A DNA stretch of 64,000 nt from a virus (IMGVR_UViG_3300029787_005266:27043-91042); one strand, 5' to 3'. Shown: positions 36,904-45,335, numbered from the stretch's first letter. The notes: a model not told the origin generated them from the letters alone. A program made the numbers and translations.

Positions 36904-38087
36904 GAATAATAAACGGTTTGCCCAAAAGGTGGTTTTACATGATCACCACTGTGTATGACCCAAAGTGTATCACAATGATCTGGATCACCCCATTGGTCCC
37001 AAGTTTCTCCATCAGTGAAAACCACTAGCATGGATGGACGTATTTCTTCATCTTGCATGTATTTCCAATTGACTGAAATATCAGTACCACCATATCCAGC
37101 GGGTTGGTAATCTTCAAGTTCTTTGCCATCCCATGTTTCAAATGTTTCATCAGCATGTACGTCTGTATCAAAACACCATACTCTGATTTTGTAATCATCA
37201 AATTCATCTTTGATGCCATTTATTTCACCTAAGAAATCTTGCAACATCTTATTATCAATTGAGCCTGATGTGTCAATAGCAACATGAACGTCAAGTTCAT
37301 TGTCTACATCTAGTCCAGGTAAAACTGCATTTGTGGAATACATTTTTCTAGATGGTCGTGTCCATGTGTAATTGTTTTTGATCTGACTTTTGATAGAAGT
37401 TCTAAGCATCTGTCTCCAGTCTAGTTTTGGAGAAGTAATGTCTGTAATCAATCTTTCAAGTCCTGCAGGAACATTACCAGCACCTGATGATTCAGCCGCC
37501 TTGGCTGATTGTATCAGACTGTTTTTAATTTCATCTTTTAGTTGATCTTGTTCAGCCTTGCTCATGCCTTCACCAATTTTTATAGTTTGTTTTGTGCCGT
37601 CTTTATTTTCAATGGTTGCTTCACCCTTATCTAGATCTAGATGTACATCTAAAGTTTTCTGTTGTTTTTGATAATCACTTAATTTTTCATAAATTTGTTC
37701 TGCACTCAAACCGTCATACTGTGGATCATATAATGGAGCCAAATCGCCTGTAGGTGGTCTGCCAATATTTTCATTAATGATAAGAGTGTTAATCGCATAA
37801 TCGGCCGCAACATTCCATCCCTGTGGATCTCGTTCACCTCTTCTTAGCATGTGTTCAAATGCAACATGAAGCACTTCATGACAAATCAAAAATTCAACTT
37901 GTTTTACATCTAATTTATTGATAAAGTCTGCATTGTAATATAAATGTTTTCCATCAGTGGCCGCAGTTGGTAAGCCTGGAGTTTCTTTCAATACCAACCT
38001 TGTAGCCATGTTGCCAAAGAAAGGTTTCTTCAACAACAATGATATTCTGGCTGTGACCAGTTTTTCTTCTACTGCTGACTTATGCAT
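36900..38087 (-). CDS. VWA-domain protein with N-terminal metallopeptidase-like domain
   Basis: 395 residues. The N-terminal domain carries HEVLH at residues 70-74 followed by AADYAIN, the pattern of DUF2201-type putative metallopeptidases. The C-terminal von Willebrand A domain has the metal site DTSGS at 272-276 and a later FTDGETW. Partner of the MoxR-like ATPase encoded just upstream with an eight-base overlap. Such pairs act as ATP-driven chaperones or metal inserters in bacteria. Their job in phages is unknown. Cytoplasmic. Confidence 0.85.
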   Translation of the reverse strand: MHKSAVEEKLVTARISLLLKKPFFGNMATRLVLKETPGLPTAATDGKHLYYNADFINKLDVKQVEFLICHEVLHVAFEHMLRRGERDPQGWNVAADYAINTLIINENIGRPPTGDLAPLYDPQYDGLSAEQIYEKLSDYQKQQKTLDVHLDLDKGEATIENKDGTKQTIKIGEGMSKAEQDQLKDEIKNSLIQSAKAAESSGAGNVPAGLERLITDITSPKLDWRQMLRTSIKSQIKNNYTWTRPSRKMYSTNAVLPGLDVDNELDVHVAIDTSGSIDNKMLQDFLGEINGIKDEFDDYKIRVWCFDTDVHADETFETWDGKELEDYQPAGYGGTDISVNWKYMQDEEIRPSMLVVFTDGETWDQWGDPDHCDTLWVIHSGDHVKPPFGQTVYYS

Positions 38088-39165
38088 TTTCCATACTCGC
38101 TACAACATACTTGCCAAATTGTTTATGAAACTTAGTAAACGATTTTAATTTACTAGGCTTCATTGGCAGTTTATAAGTTGATAAAGCAATCTTGGCACCC
38201 ATCACTGTAAGTTCAGTGTCAAAGTTGTCCATCATAAAGTTTAAGAAGCAGTCTGCTTTCTTATCAAAGTCTTTGTCTTTTTTATCGGCTGACTCTTTAA
38301 GTTCATAACACATACTCACTGCCAGTGAATATTGTCCACTTACTTCAGTTTTCTTCTTCATTTCTTTTACTTTACCACTTAGTATGTCTGTAGGATTAGG
38401 AAGGTCTGACGCAATTTTACGATGAGCCATAAATTTGATTGCCAAACCTTCCCCTACTGCACCTGCTACGAGATCGGTGAGTGATGTCTCAGGCAGGGAT
38501 TCTGTAAGTAGTTGACTCACGAATGCCCATGTTCTAGGAGTAGCAAACGCCTTACTAGAACCTTTAGGATCGAAGTCATACAAATCTTGTTTTGTAAATG
38601 TAATATAACCTACAACATCCGGATGAATGTTATGTAGAGTTGCCCATTCAAACCAATCTTCAAAATCAACTTTCATTTCCAAGTGTACAAATCTATTAGA
38701 CAACGGAGCAGGCATTCTAAATGTTACGCCTCTGTCTGTCTCTCTATTACCAGCCGCTACAATTGACACTCCTTCTGGTAATTTGTAAGCACCAACCTGT
38801 CTGTTTAGTATAAGTTGATAAGCCGCCGCCTGTACTGCCGGAGGTGCCGCATTGATCTCATCTAAGAATAAAATTGCAGTACTCTTAGGATCACTTGGTA
38901 ATTCAATTGGTGGTGCCCACTCCATCAAGTTGGATTTTGAATTGTAAAATGGAATACCTTTAATATCTGTTGGCTCCCACAATGGAAGTCTTATATCAAT
39001 TACTTCACGTTTTTCAATCTCACCAATTTGTTTTACAATGTCGGATTTACCAATACCAGGTGCACCCCATACCATGCATGGTCTCTTAAGATCAATACAA
39101 TGTTTTAAGGCTGTAATAACCTGGGTTGGTCCAATCTGTCTTGTTGTTTCTACTGTTTTGCTCAT
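38080..39165 (-). CDS. MoxR-like AAA+ ATPase
   Basis: 361 residues. Walker A GAPGIGKS at 34-41, Walker B ILFLDEINA with Asp102 and Glu103, then a VAAGNRETDRG sensor-like segment and NRFVHLEM. The size and motif order are those of MoxR-type AAA+ proteins, which remodel partner proteins together with VWA proteins; the VWA gene follows with overlap. A sigma70-type promoter and an AGGTG ribosome site lie upstream, so it belongs to the early set. Common in T4-like marine phages. Confidence 0.87.
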   Translation of the reverse strand: MSKTVETTRQIGPTQVITALKHCIDLKRPCMVWGAPGIGKSDIVKQIGEIEKREVIDIRLPLWEPTDIKGIPFYNSKSNLMEWAPPIELPSDPKSTAILFLDEINAAPPAVQAAAYQLILNRQVGAYKLPEGVSIVAAGNRETDRGVTFRMPAPLSNRFVHLEMKVDFEDWFEWATLHNIHPDVVGYITFTKQDLYDFDPKGSSKAFATPRTWAFVSQLLTESLPETSLTDLVAGAVGEGLAIKFMAHRKIASDLPNPTDILSGKVKEMKKKTEVSGQYSLAVSMCYELKESADKKDKDFDKKADCFLNFMMDNFDTELTVMGAKIALSTYKLPMKPSKLKSFTKFHKQFGKYVVASMENA

Positions 39166-39196
39166 CTGCTCACCTTTGTTAAGTTAATATAGTTCT

Positions 39197-39224
39197 ATTA
39201 TAATACCAAACAAGAGAGAGTCAA
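39197..39224 (-). promoter_or_regulatory. Sigma70-type early promoter
   Basis: Minus-strand TTGACT (39219-39224), a 16-base spacer and TATAAT (39197-39202), 31 bases before the MoxR start codon. The leader contains AAAGGTG as ribosome site. It starts the MoxR-VWA pair. Confidence 0.7.
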
Positions 39225-39252
39225 CCGAATAAAAACCAATTAGATCAACAAC

Positions 39253-40170
39253 TTACAATTTAAATAATCGAGTAATCATAGAATCGAACCATTTAGGTTC
39301 TTGTTTTCCGTCGAATCCTGTTGCATTCACATTGTGAAAAGCCGTTTTTGTGTTGGTCACTGCTGTAGAAGTTGTATCAATATGAAACAGATTTGTTCTA
39401 AATGGATCCATATTCTTGACGTCATGGTAATATGTAGGTTTGTCACGGTGAGAATAATTTGACATAACCGGATCCATAAATTTTGTTCTTTTCCGAACAA
39501 GTGCTTCGTGTTCTTTTACTAACTCTGGAACTCTGCCTTGCTTCCAATCTATATGCTCAAATATATTTTTCACTATGCCTATCGAAGGAGCAACTACTTC
39601 ATTGGCAAATTTCCATTGGTCCAACGGTGTAGGGTGTATGTCATTGTAGAGCGGTGCTTTATCGCTTCTATGCATAGAGAAACAAGTGTGATTGAGACTC
39701 CAAGATCCTGTGGTCATTAGTTTGAGATACCTTCTCTCTTGGGGAGTAAATTGGAAATAGAAGAAATTATAGCATTCTATGTTTCTTGTCTGGCACAATA
39801 GATTGACTGCATCTATACACATGGCCAAGTTTCTTAATCTCTCATTTGGATGAAAATGTTCTCCAACATACTTGAGATCTGTATGTGTTACAACATCCTT
39901 ATACTGTGGACAATATCTTTCATGCCCAGTCCACATAACACAAACTTTTCCTACATCTTTTGGATCATGAGCACGTTCGAATTTGCACACTGGTACTCTG
40001 TTGTTCAAATAATCAATTACTCTATAGGCAATAATACTGTTATCGATACCAGCCTCTCCCACATTGACCACTTGATGAGGTTGCTTTTCAGTTGACCATT
40101 CTTTAAGATAATTGGCCCAAGTAGGCCATTTGTATTGCGTGAAACTACAACCTGCAGTTAAAACTATCAT
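39253..40170 (-). CDS. SGNH-like conserved phage protein
   Basis: 305 residues. The start MIVLTAGCSFTQYKWPTW resembles SGNH block I (Ser in GCSF), and NDIHPTPLDQWKFA gives the Asp-x-x-His pair of block V, so a hydrolase or acyl-esterase triad is possible. The overall likeness to the protein at 25.4 kb is limited to the N terminus. It is coupled to the gene before it by ATGA. Proteins of this kind are frequent and uncharacterised in marine T4-like phages. Confidence 0.6.
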   Translation of the reverse strand: MIVLTAGCSFTQYKWPTWANYLKEWSTEKQPHQVVNVGEAGIDNSIIAYRVIDYLNNRVPVCKFERAHDPKDVGKVCVMWTGHERYCPQYKDVVTHTDLKYVGEHFHPNERLRNLAMCIDAVNLLCQTRNIECYNFFYFQFTPQERRYLKLMTTGSWSLNHTCFSMHRSDKAPLYNDIHPTPLDQWKFANEVVAPSIGIVKNIFEHIDWKQGRVPELVKEHEALVRKRTKFMDPVMSNYSHRDKPTYYHDVKNMDPFRTNLFHIDTTSTAVTNTKTAFHNVNATGFDGKQEPKWFDSMITRLFKL

Positions 40171-40511
40171 ACCGCAAAGTTTTCAAGATCACCGTCGAGT
40201 AATTGCAACATTACCGCTGGCTTCTCAGAAAAGAATAACACATATGTTTTCTTTTGGTTTATATAATAAGGACACGAACAGGCACGATCAAGATTCAACA
40301 TGCCTTTCACAGTCATTGTATTTTTCAATTTGATTTTATAATGCTTGAAATCACAGTGTTTCAACAAGTGAAATCCTTTATAGGTCAATTGGAAATTAGT
40401 TGCATCACTTTTGATATTGCGGAACATGACAGCAGGCAGGCTTCTGATAGAATCAGAGACACCGCATCGTCCTTTTACAATGTTGGCAAGTGCAAGTTTA
40501 GTGAGTTTCAT
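40167..40511 (-). CDS. Small unknown basic protein
   Basis: 114 residues, basic, with five cysteines (the CSCPYYINQKK segment includes two close together) and an ordered beta-looking centre (FQLTYKGFHLLKHCDF). No family recognised. Its start overlaps the previous gene by fourteen bases, and its stop overlaps the SGNH-like gene by ATGA, which supports a real coding region in a coupled series. Confidence 0.55.
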   Translation of the reverse strand: MKLTKLALANIVKGRCGVSDSIRSLPAVMFRNIKSDATNFQLTYKGFHLLKHCDFKHYKIKLKNTMTVKGMLNLDRACSCPYYINQKKTYVLFFSEKPAVMLQLLDGDLENFAV

Positions 40512-40794
40512 CTTTCAACAACTTGCCCTTGGTTAGTTCATACACTGCAAAATCTTTTGTCTTGAACATATTGTTGAGTTTCTGTGCTAGGTTATGAGCA
40601 TGACCAGGATTCGAAAAAGAAACTTTCTTGTATTTTGGCCCTGGGTAGTTGGACACTATAGAAGAAGTTTTGAGATTGATTGGTTTCTGTTTGAAGAACA
40701 CCGCAAAGATGGCAGAAGCCTCTAAGATCTCTTCCATCTTGAAACTTTTGTTGTTTGTGTGTTGCAACAAGGTCTTTGGTTTTGGCCTACTCAT
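40498..40794 (-). CDS. Small unknown basic protein behind a late-type box
   Basis: 98 residues, rich in Lys and Asn, with KVSFSNPGHAHNLAQKLNNM and a C-terminal helix. No membrane segment or enzyme motif. An ATAAATAC late-type box ends nine bases before the ATG. Similar short basic proteins are widespread in marine T4-like phages, as far as I can judge, but none is characterised. It opens a coupled run with the next two genes. Confidence 0.55.
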   Translation of the reverse strand: MSRPKPKTLLQHTNNKSFKMEEILEASAIFAVFFKQKPINLKTSSIVSNYPGPKYKKVSFSNPGHAHNLAQKLNNMFKTKDFAVYELTKGKLLKDETH

Positions 40795-40803
40795 ATGTAA
40801 TGA

Positions 40804-40811
40804 GTATTTAT
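40804..40811 (-). promoter_or_regulatory. T4-type late promoter box
   Basis: Minus-strand ATAAATAC, nine bases before the start codon of the 98-residue gene, in the gap after the glutaredoxin gene. One base off the TATAAATA consensus. Confidence 0.5.
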
Positions 40812-40838
40812 CGGTCTATTTAAGCAGGGCGTTGGTTT

Positions 40839-41081
40839 TTATTCTAGTTCTAGTGCTACAAGATCATCATATCCGCCAACACGATCGCCATTGATAAAAA
40901 TTTGTGGAACTGTCCTTACAGTTGGATACTCAGCCATGAATGACTCTCTGACAGCAGGGTCTTCTATGCTTTCTTCAGTCCATTCTAATCCTTTTGACTG
41001 CAACAGAGATTTGGCTTTGACACAGTATGGACAAACTGTTTTTGTAATCATTTTAATTTCTTTAATATCTTCTATTTTCAT
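40839..41081 (-). CDS. grx: Glutaredoxin
   Basis: 80 residues. The active site is CPYC (Cys17, Cys20) after beta strand KMITKTV, with the cis-Pro region TVPQIFINGDRVGGYDDL. All core glutaredoxin features are present at normal length. It probably supplies electrons to ribonucleotide reductase or protects thiols during infection, as T4 NrdC and phage glutaredoxins do (family knowledge). Coupled to the upstream gene by ATGA. Confidence 0.93.
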   Translation of the reverse strand: MKIEDIKEIKMITKTVCPYCVKAKSLLQSKGLEWTEESIEDPAVRESFMAEYPTVRTVPQIFINGDRVGGYDDLVALELE

Positions 41082-41776
41082 TTGTGCTCCTCGTATTGCA
41101 TATTGTTATAATTTGTATGTATATAGTTTACATCGGAAAGATCAAAAAACTTTTTGTTGTAATCTACAAAATCTATTTTTTTCATCTCTTTGAAATCATT
41201 TGTGGAAAATATCAGCCACTGATTTGTAACAAATCTCAATGGCAATGTTTTCACTATGTATTGTAAATCGTCTTTCACCAAGTTTGATAAGTGTATCATT
41301 TTATTATAATGGCTGTATACTATTGTGTCTGGTCTTTCGTCTTGGTCCAAGTCGCATATTTGTCTAAGATCAAAGCCTGGAATGTTAATAGTGATCATCT
41401 TTGATTTCTTAATTGATGAAATACTTGAAACCTTTTCTTTGATATGCTCAAAATCTCCTGTAAATTTAAAATATTGTCTGATCAAATATGTCACTAAATG
41501 ATATTCTTTTTCAGATAAGGCCCACTTGCCCTGCAATGGTTCGTAATTTGTAATGTTGCAGTCGATACCCTCTAAAGCAACACATAAGTCTAAACATGTA
41601 TAACCTCCTAGTGCAGTAATATTTGTAGGCTTTATATGAGCCATTATTTGTTTGAGTAAAAAATATTCTAATAAGTCGTGATCAAAATAAAATTTTGCAA
41701 CATCATATGTGAAGTTGTTATGACTGTTAACACTTTTTGTGAAAGAATTTAATTTAGTGTGTAAAGATTCTAGCAT
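41078..41776 (-). CDS. Unknown protein, possibly methyltransferase-like
   Basis: 232 residues. The order ITALGGYTCLDLCVALEGID, then NYEPLQGKWALSE, then DTIVYSHYNKM recalls a Rossmann-type class I methyltransferase with a weak glycine loop, but the motifs are not strong enough for a call. No cysteine cluster and no membrane segment. It lies between a small helical gene and glutaredoxin, with an ATGA overlap to the latter. Confidence 0.5.
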   Translation of the reverse strand: MLESLHTKLNSFTKSVNSHNNFTYDVAKFYFDHDLLEYFLLKQIMAHIKPTNITALGGYTCLDLCVALEGIDCNITNYEPLQGKWALSEKEYHLVTYLIRQYFKFTGDFEHIKEKVSSISSIKKSKMITINIPGFDLRQICDLDQDERPDTIVYSHYNKMIHLSNLVKDDLQYIVKTLPLRFVTNQWLIFSTNDFKEMKKIDFVDYNKKFFDLSDVNYIHTNYNNMQYEEHK

Positions 41777-41785
41777 CCGGTTTCA

Positions 41786-42001
41786 TTACTCTTTGAATCC
41801 TCCGCCGGTAAGTTCTATTTCCTGTACCTGATTTGGCGTATTAATTTGCTTATCTACTAGTCTTAGTAACAACATGTTCAAAGCATTTCTAACTCTTTTG
41901 ATAGTTTCGATATCAAATTTCATTTCCTTTTGCCTGGAATTATCTGCTCTGTTTATTGCTTCGATAAAATTTTTGATATGTAATGTTTCGTCTTGCTTCA
42001 T
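41786..42001 (-). CDS. Small helical unknown protein
   Basis: 71 residues, mostly charged helix (HIKNFIEAINRADNSRQKEM, then KRVRNALNMLLLRLVDK), ending with a short Gly tail. Likely dimeric by helix packing. A TTAAATAG late-type box ends four bases before the ATG. No characterised family recognised. Confidence 0.55.
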   Translation of the reverse strand: MKQDETLHIKNFIEAINRADNSRQKEMKFDIETIKRVRNALNMLLLRLVDKQINTPNQVQEIELTGGGFKE

Positions 42002-42005
42002 ACTG

Positions 42006-42013
42006 CTATTTAA
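42006..42013 (-). promoter_or_regulatory. Late-type box four bases from start codon
   Basis: Minus-strand TTAAATAG with only CAGT before the ATG. The same four-base spacing appears at 62528 and 62994, so initiation would fall on the start codon. Confidence 0.45.
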
Positions 42014-42017
42014 ACAA

Positions 42018-42518
42018 TCACTTTGACCTGTTTACTAGTGAAAAAGCCTGTTTTTGTTCAGTAACAGTTTTGAACGGGCCTTTAAATTCATTGCCTTCTA
42101 GTGTGCTCAGTTTGGGGCAAAATCCTCTTACCCAACCTTTGGGGAAATGAACTAAAAAATATCCAGCCGCATACATGTTGTCCGAATTTGCACTCTTACT
42201 GTATAGAGCAATTTTTTTATGCACATCAAACACACCATTGTGTGGAATGTGTTTAGTTGGATAGTCATACAATACTCTGTCAGGTTCCTGCGGTTCGATC
42301 TCTGCAGAATGATCTAGTACAAATTTAGTGTTTACTTCATCTTCCGTCATGGTTAGTATTGTGGAATCTACACAAGTAATCACATATTGTGTGTCTGTGT
42401 GTTTTTGAATTGTACCTATTTTGGAACCGTTATGTAATAACAACCAGAATCTGTTAGGCAACAACTGCTTCGTTGTTACTGACTCTTGCGTTAAAAGGCT
42501 CTGCATAAAATTTGACAT
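42018..42518 (-). CDS. Conserved unknown protein overlapping the exonuclease gene
   Basis: 166 residues, beta-rich start (FWLLLHNGSKIGTIQKHTD) and a late HFPKGWVRGFCPKLSTLEG segment. AAGGATAAGAGACA precedes the ATG and provides a ribosome site. The first 65 bases overlap the end of the exonuclease gene in another frame, which is long for this genome. Proteins of this type are conserved in marine T4-like phages, as far as I recall; function unknown. Confidence 0.6.
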   Translation of the reverse strand: MSNFMQSLLTQESVTTKQLLPNRFWLLLHNGSKIGTIQKHTDTQYVITCVDSTILTMTEDEVNTKFVLDHSAEIEPQEPDRVLYDYPTKHIPHNGVFDVHKKIALYSKSANSDNMYAAGYFLVHFPKGWVRGFCPKLSTLEGNEFKGPFKTVTEQKQAFSLVNRSK

Positions 42519-43464
42519 TGTCTCTTATCCTTACTAGTTCATGTTTACTACAAAATTTTAACAGATGTATACCAACATTTGCAACCTGTTTTGGATTATT
42601 TTCTGTGTCTGCTATTGTTGAAAACATAATCTCTTTTATATCATCAGGTTGTTGGGTTAAGTCTATCACTTGTTGATTAGTAGCATATTCTTGTTTCACT
42701 ATTCTTTCTTTGCCTTCATGATCAACCCATCTTGCATTCATAATATTATTCCATGCAAATCCTTGATTGTGTCGATCTTCGAATGCTTCTAACAACTTGT
42801 TTTTTCTTACTTTTGGATATGCTGAAAACACATTGTCTGACGAATCACCACGCATACATTTTTCGAACAACAACCATTCTGGATTGGGTGCTTCTTTTTC
42901 TGCTTTTGTTTTTTTGTCTATGATATGTTTTCCATGCTCATCAAAAAAGCCTTCATGAGTAATCAGCACATCGGTAATGCCATTGTACTGTGAAACATTA
43001 TGAGCAATCAATTGGTAGAAATCAGAATCAGAACTTACTATGATATGATTGTCATCTGGATGCGATTGAATCCATCCTGCAATATAATCATCTGCTTCTA
43101 GTCTTGAGTGTTGTAATACTGTGCTATTTGTTTTTGTTTCTACAAACTCTTTGAATGAATCAAACGATTCCCAAAACACTTTGTCTGCTTCCATTTCTGC
43201 TGGGGACATGGCTTCACGTGTTTCTTTCCTATTTGCTTTGTATGGAGTGTATGCATCTTTACGCCAAGACCTACCTTCAAAACAAAACACAACATGATCT
43301 GCTTTGAATCTTTCCCAACATTTTTTAACTGAGTTGATACAGATATGTAATGCTAGGCCTGTCTTGGTGTCTATATCATCACCACGGACAACATGTCTCG
43401 CCCTAAAGAATGTGTTGGCAGAATCAAAAAGTAGATATGTTTTAGGAGATTTCAGTTTTGCCAT
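42454..43464 (-). CDS. Flap-type 5'-3' exonuclease / RNase H-like nuclease
   Basis: 336 residues. The acidic metal sites of the FEN/T4 RNase H family are in order: LLFDSANTFF (Asp14), FEGRSWRKD, RLEADDYIAGW (Glu123, Asp125, Asp126), SSDSDFYQL (Asp146, Asp148) and GDSSDNV (206-211). The helix-hairpin-helix that normally follows is only partly visible. In T4 this enzyme removes RNA primers and flaps during lagging-strand synthesis. A GAGAGAGG ribosome site precedes the ATG. Confidence 0.85.
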   Translation of the reverse strand: MAKLKSPKTYLLFDSANTFFRARHVVRGDDIDTKTGLALHICINSVKKCWERFKADHVVFCFEGRSWRKDAYTPYKANRKETREAMSPAEMEADKVFWESFDSFKEFVETKTNSTVLQHSRLEADDYIAGWIQSHPDDNHIIVSSDSDFYQLIAHNVSQYNGITDVLITHEGFFDEHGKHIIDKKTKAEKEAPNPEWLLFEKCMRGDSSDNVFSAYPKVRKNKLLEAFEDRHNQGFAWNNIMNARWVDHEGKERIVKQEYATNQQVIDLTQQPDDIKEIMFSTIADTENNPKQVANVGIHLLKFCSKHELVRIRDNVKFYAEPFNARVSNNEAVVA

Positions 43465-43795
43465 CCTCTCTCACTGTGCGTTTTACTATTTCTTCTGTGC
43501 TTCTGCCCATTGGAGTATCTTCTGTGGCAATAGTATTACACAACACTGAGAACCAATGATCAACAATCTCTTCATCAGAGTTGCCTGAGAACCCATGTTC
43601 TTTCAGATTAGTTACAAAATGTTTGTTCCAATCCAATTCAAAATAACCCATCTTTGGATTGTCTGCATCAACTTTTGTGTCCAAAACTTTAACATAAGGC
43701 ACACCTTCTTTTGTTGCTATTTCTTTTTCTGTTAGGGGTGTTTGTACTGTATTCTTTTTCTTACCACCAAACATGTTTTTCATTTTATCTAACAT
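43442..43795 (-). CDS. Unknown protein with probably leaderless message
   Basis: 117 residues from the ATG at 43795; the frame is open further upstream but that part contains the promoter. The N terminus is basic (MLDKMKNMFGGKKKNTVQTP) and the rest mixed, with FELDWNKHFVTNLKEHGFSG. No family recognised. TATAAT lies six bases before the ATG and there is no ribosome site. The stop lies 22 bases inside the exonuclease gene, so both are probably made from one transcript. Confidence 0.6.
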   Translation of the reverse strand: MLDKMKNMFGGKKKNTVQTPLTEKEIATKEGVPYVKVLDTKVDADNPKMGYFELDWNKHFVTNLKEHGFSGNSDEEIVDHWFSVLCNTIATEDTPMGRSTEEIVKRTVREDGKTEIS

Positions 43796-43801
43796 AGTAT
43801 T

Positions 43802-43830
43802 ATTATAAGCATTCTTACCAAATTTGTCAA
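43802..43830 (-). promoter_or_regulatory. Sigma70-type promoter with leaderless start
   Basis: Minus-strand TTGACA (43825-43830), a 17-base spacer and TATAAT (43802-43807); six bases then separate the -10 from the ATG. Transcription would start at about the first base of the codon. Confidence 0.75.
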
Positions 43831-44723
43831 GTACCAATTGCATTACCAAACAGATATACATGAACTCTGGCCGCTACATTGAAACCACGTTGAAATGCCT
43901 TTTTGGCAACTTCTCCTGCTGTCATACTCTGTTCTTCTTCTCTTGCTCCAACAGGCATCACCCATACAGGCCAATCAACACCGACATCTCGAAATTGCTT
44001 AACCACAGAGTCAAGTTCTTCCCATTCTCTATCTCTGTGTCCAACAACAAATTTAAGTTGTCCAAAGTCTCTTGTTTCTTTATATTCAGCAACTGTTTCT
44101 GGTTTGATTGCTTTTGCGGCTTTTTCTCCTGCTACTGACCAAAGTTTTGGACTCACTGAAAAGAATACTTCTTGTTCCATGTTAGCCAGAAACTCTTTTG
44201 TTGTATCTTTCAACTTTTGTGTACCGTTGGTCTCGAATGTAATCGAACTAGGAGTGTTCTCACGTTCTTGTAAAGATTTCATTATTCCAACTATGGCATC
44301 CTGTGTCATCAACATCAATGGCTCTCCGCCAGTAAAACAAAGATGTTGTGTCTGATCTGACACAGGATGTCTAAACAATCCATCAGGATTGGAGTCGTTG
44401 CGGAGAATATCTACAATTTTGTCTGCTAACACTTCAGGAGTTTCTTGCCCCATCAAGTGTTTAAATTTTTTTGCCCAAGTGTATGAAGAATCACAACCAT
44501 GTTTCCAAACAGGCAAGTCTTCAACCCTGTTTACTGTTTTAGGATCAAAGTCTTCATATGGTAATTCATAAGTGTCTGGATTGGTTGGATCTATTTGTCC
44601 AAACCCGTTGCATTGTAAGTTACACAAGAAAAATCTTATCCATGCAGTTGGCACACCTGTATAGTGTCCTTCGCCTTGGATAGAGTGGAAGATCTCGGAA
44701 TAGTAATACTTCTTGTCAGACAT
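43827..44723 (-). CDS. queE: QueE: 7-carboxy-7-deazaguanine synthase with enlarged Cys loop
   Basis: 298 residues from the ATG at 44723, six bases after a perfect -10 box. SIQGEGHYTGVPTAWIRF is the QueE signature and TGGEPLM sits at 131-137. The cluster cysteines are Cys34, Cys38 and, after 38 residues, Cys77 (GCDSS), instead of the compact CxxxCxxC. The inserted stretch is acidic and Pro-rich. QueE turns 6-carboxy-tetrahydropterin into 7-carboxy-7-deazaguanine using SAM and a [4Fe-4S] cluster. FolE and the QueD-like gene are a few kb upstream on the same strand. The product probably feeds DNA modification by the DpdA-like protein. Confidence 0.88.
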   Translation of the reverse strand: MSDKKYYYSEIFHSIQGEGHYTGVPTAWIRFFLCNLQCNGFGQIDPTNPDTYELPYEDFDPKTVNRVEDLPVWKHGCDSSYTWAKKFKHLMGQETPEVLADKIVDILRNDSNPDGLFRHPVSDQTQHLCFTGGEPLMLMTQDAIVGIMKSLQERENTPSSITFETNGTQKLKDTTKEFLANMEQEVFFSVSPKLWSVAGEKAAKAIKPETVAEYKETRDFGQLKFVVGHRDREWEELDSVVKQFRDVGVDWPVWVMPVGAREEEQSMTAGEVAKKAFQRGFNVAARVHVYLFGNAIGT

Positions 44724-44729
44724 AGTGTT

Positions 44730-44758
44730 ATTATACAATAGTATTTAGACAATGTCAA
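44730..44758 (-). promoter_or_regulatory. Sigma70-type promoter with leaderless start
   Basis: Minus-strand TTGACA (44753-44758), a 17-base spacer and TATAAT (44730-44735), then six bases to the QueE ATG. The -35 lies inside the end of the shortened aminotransferase gene. The same geometry appears at 43802. Confidence 0.78.
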
Positions 44759-45335
44759 ATGTAAGTTCTCTGCAATCACGATGAGTACCTGCCTTGGGTG
44801 TGTAATTGCCTTTGGCTATATATTCGTCTAATAACTTGCTACAATGTATTGAATGTTCTATAGACATATTGTAATGATACCCTATTATGAAAGTGTCTTG
44901 TTCTTTCCATGTTATATTAGGATCTCTTCCATCCATAGACATACGTTTCATAGTTTGGTATTGTTCTTTATTGTCTAATAGTATACAACCTCCTCGTTTT
45001 GCATCAATAGGTTTGCCATTGCCAAAACTTAAACATTGTACTTGTCCTTGTCTATACATGTCTGGAGATAGTTGCCATGCACTGTCCCAGATATTTGATC
45101 CATGCAATTGATATTCGCCGATCCATTCTTCGCCGGTCAATTCATATATAATGCCCAACTTGTGAAACAACATAGGCACACTCAAATATGTAAAGGCAGT
45201 GCTTGTAATCTTTTTGGGTTTGGCATATCTAAGTGCAATTTCTAATGCATGGGTGCAACAATCAGTTGCTATCACATATGGAGCGCCTGTAAATTTAGAC
45301 AGTTTATCTTCAAATTGTTTTATTTGTTCGAGCAT
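44745..45335 (-). CDS. Shortened DegT/DnrJ-type PLP enzyme
   Basis: 196 residues, about half the normal length. The N-terminal domain follows DegT proteins (FEDKLSKFTGAPYVIATDCC, then STAFTYLSVPML). NIWDSAWQLS supplies the PLP-pyridine Asp84 and SFGNGKPIDAKRGGCIL the Schiff-base Lys108, matching EDAAQ and SFNPVKNLGAIGDAGC of the full enzyme at 34 kb. The stretch between the first strands and the Asp is compressed, and almost the whole C-terminal small domain is missing. Either a minimal PLP enzyme or a decayed one; the intact frame and coupled context argue for use. Confidence 0.65.
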   Translation of the reverse strand: MLEQIKQFEDKLSKFTGAPYVIATDCCTHALEIALRYAKPKKITSTAFTYLSVPMLFHKLGIIYELTGEEWIGEYQLHGSNIWDSAWQLSPDMYRQGQVQCLSFGNGKPIDAKRGGCILLDNKEQYQTMKRMSMDGRDPNITWKEQDTFIIGYHYNMSIEHSIHCSKLLDEYIAKGNYTPKAGTHRDCRELTFDIV

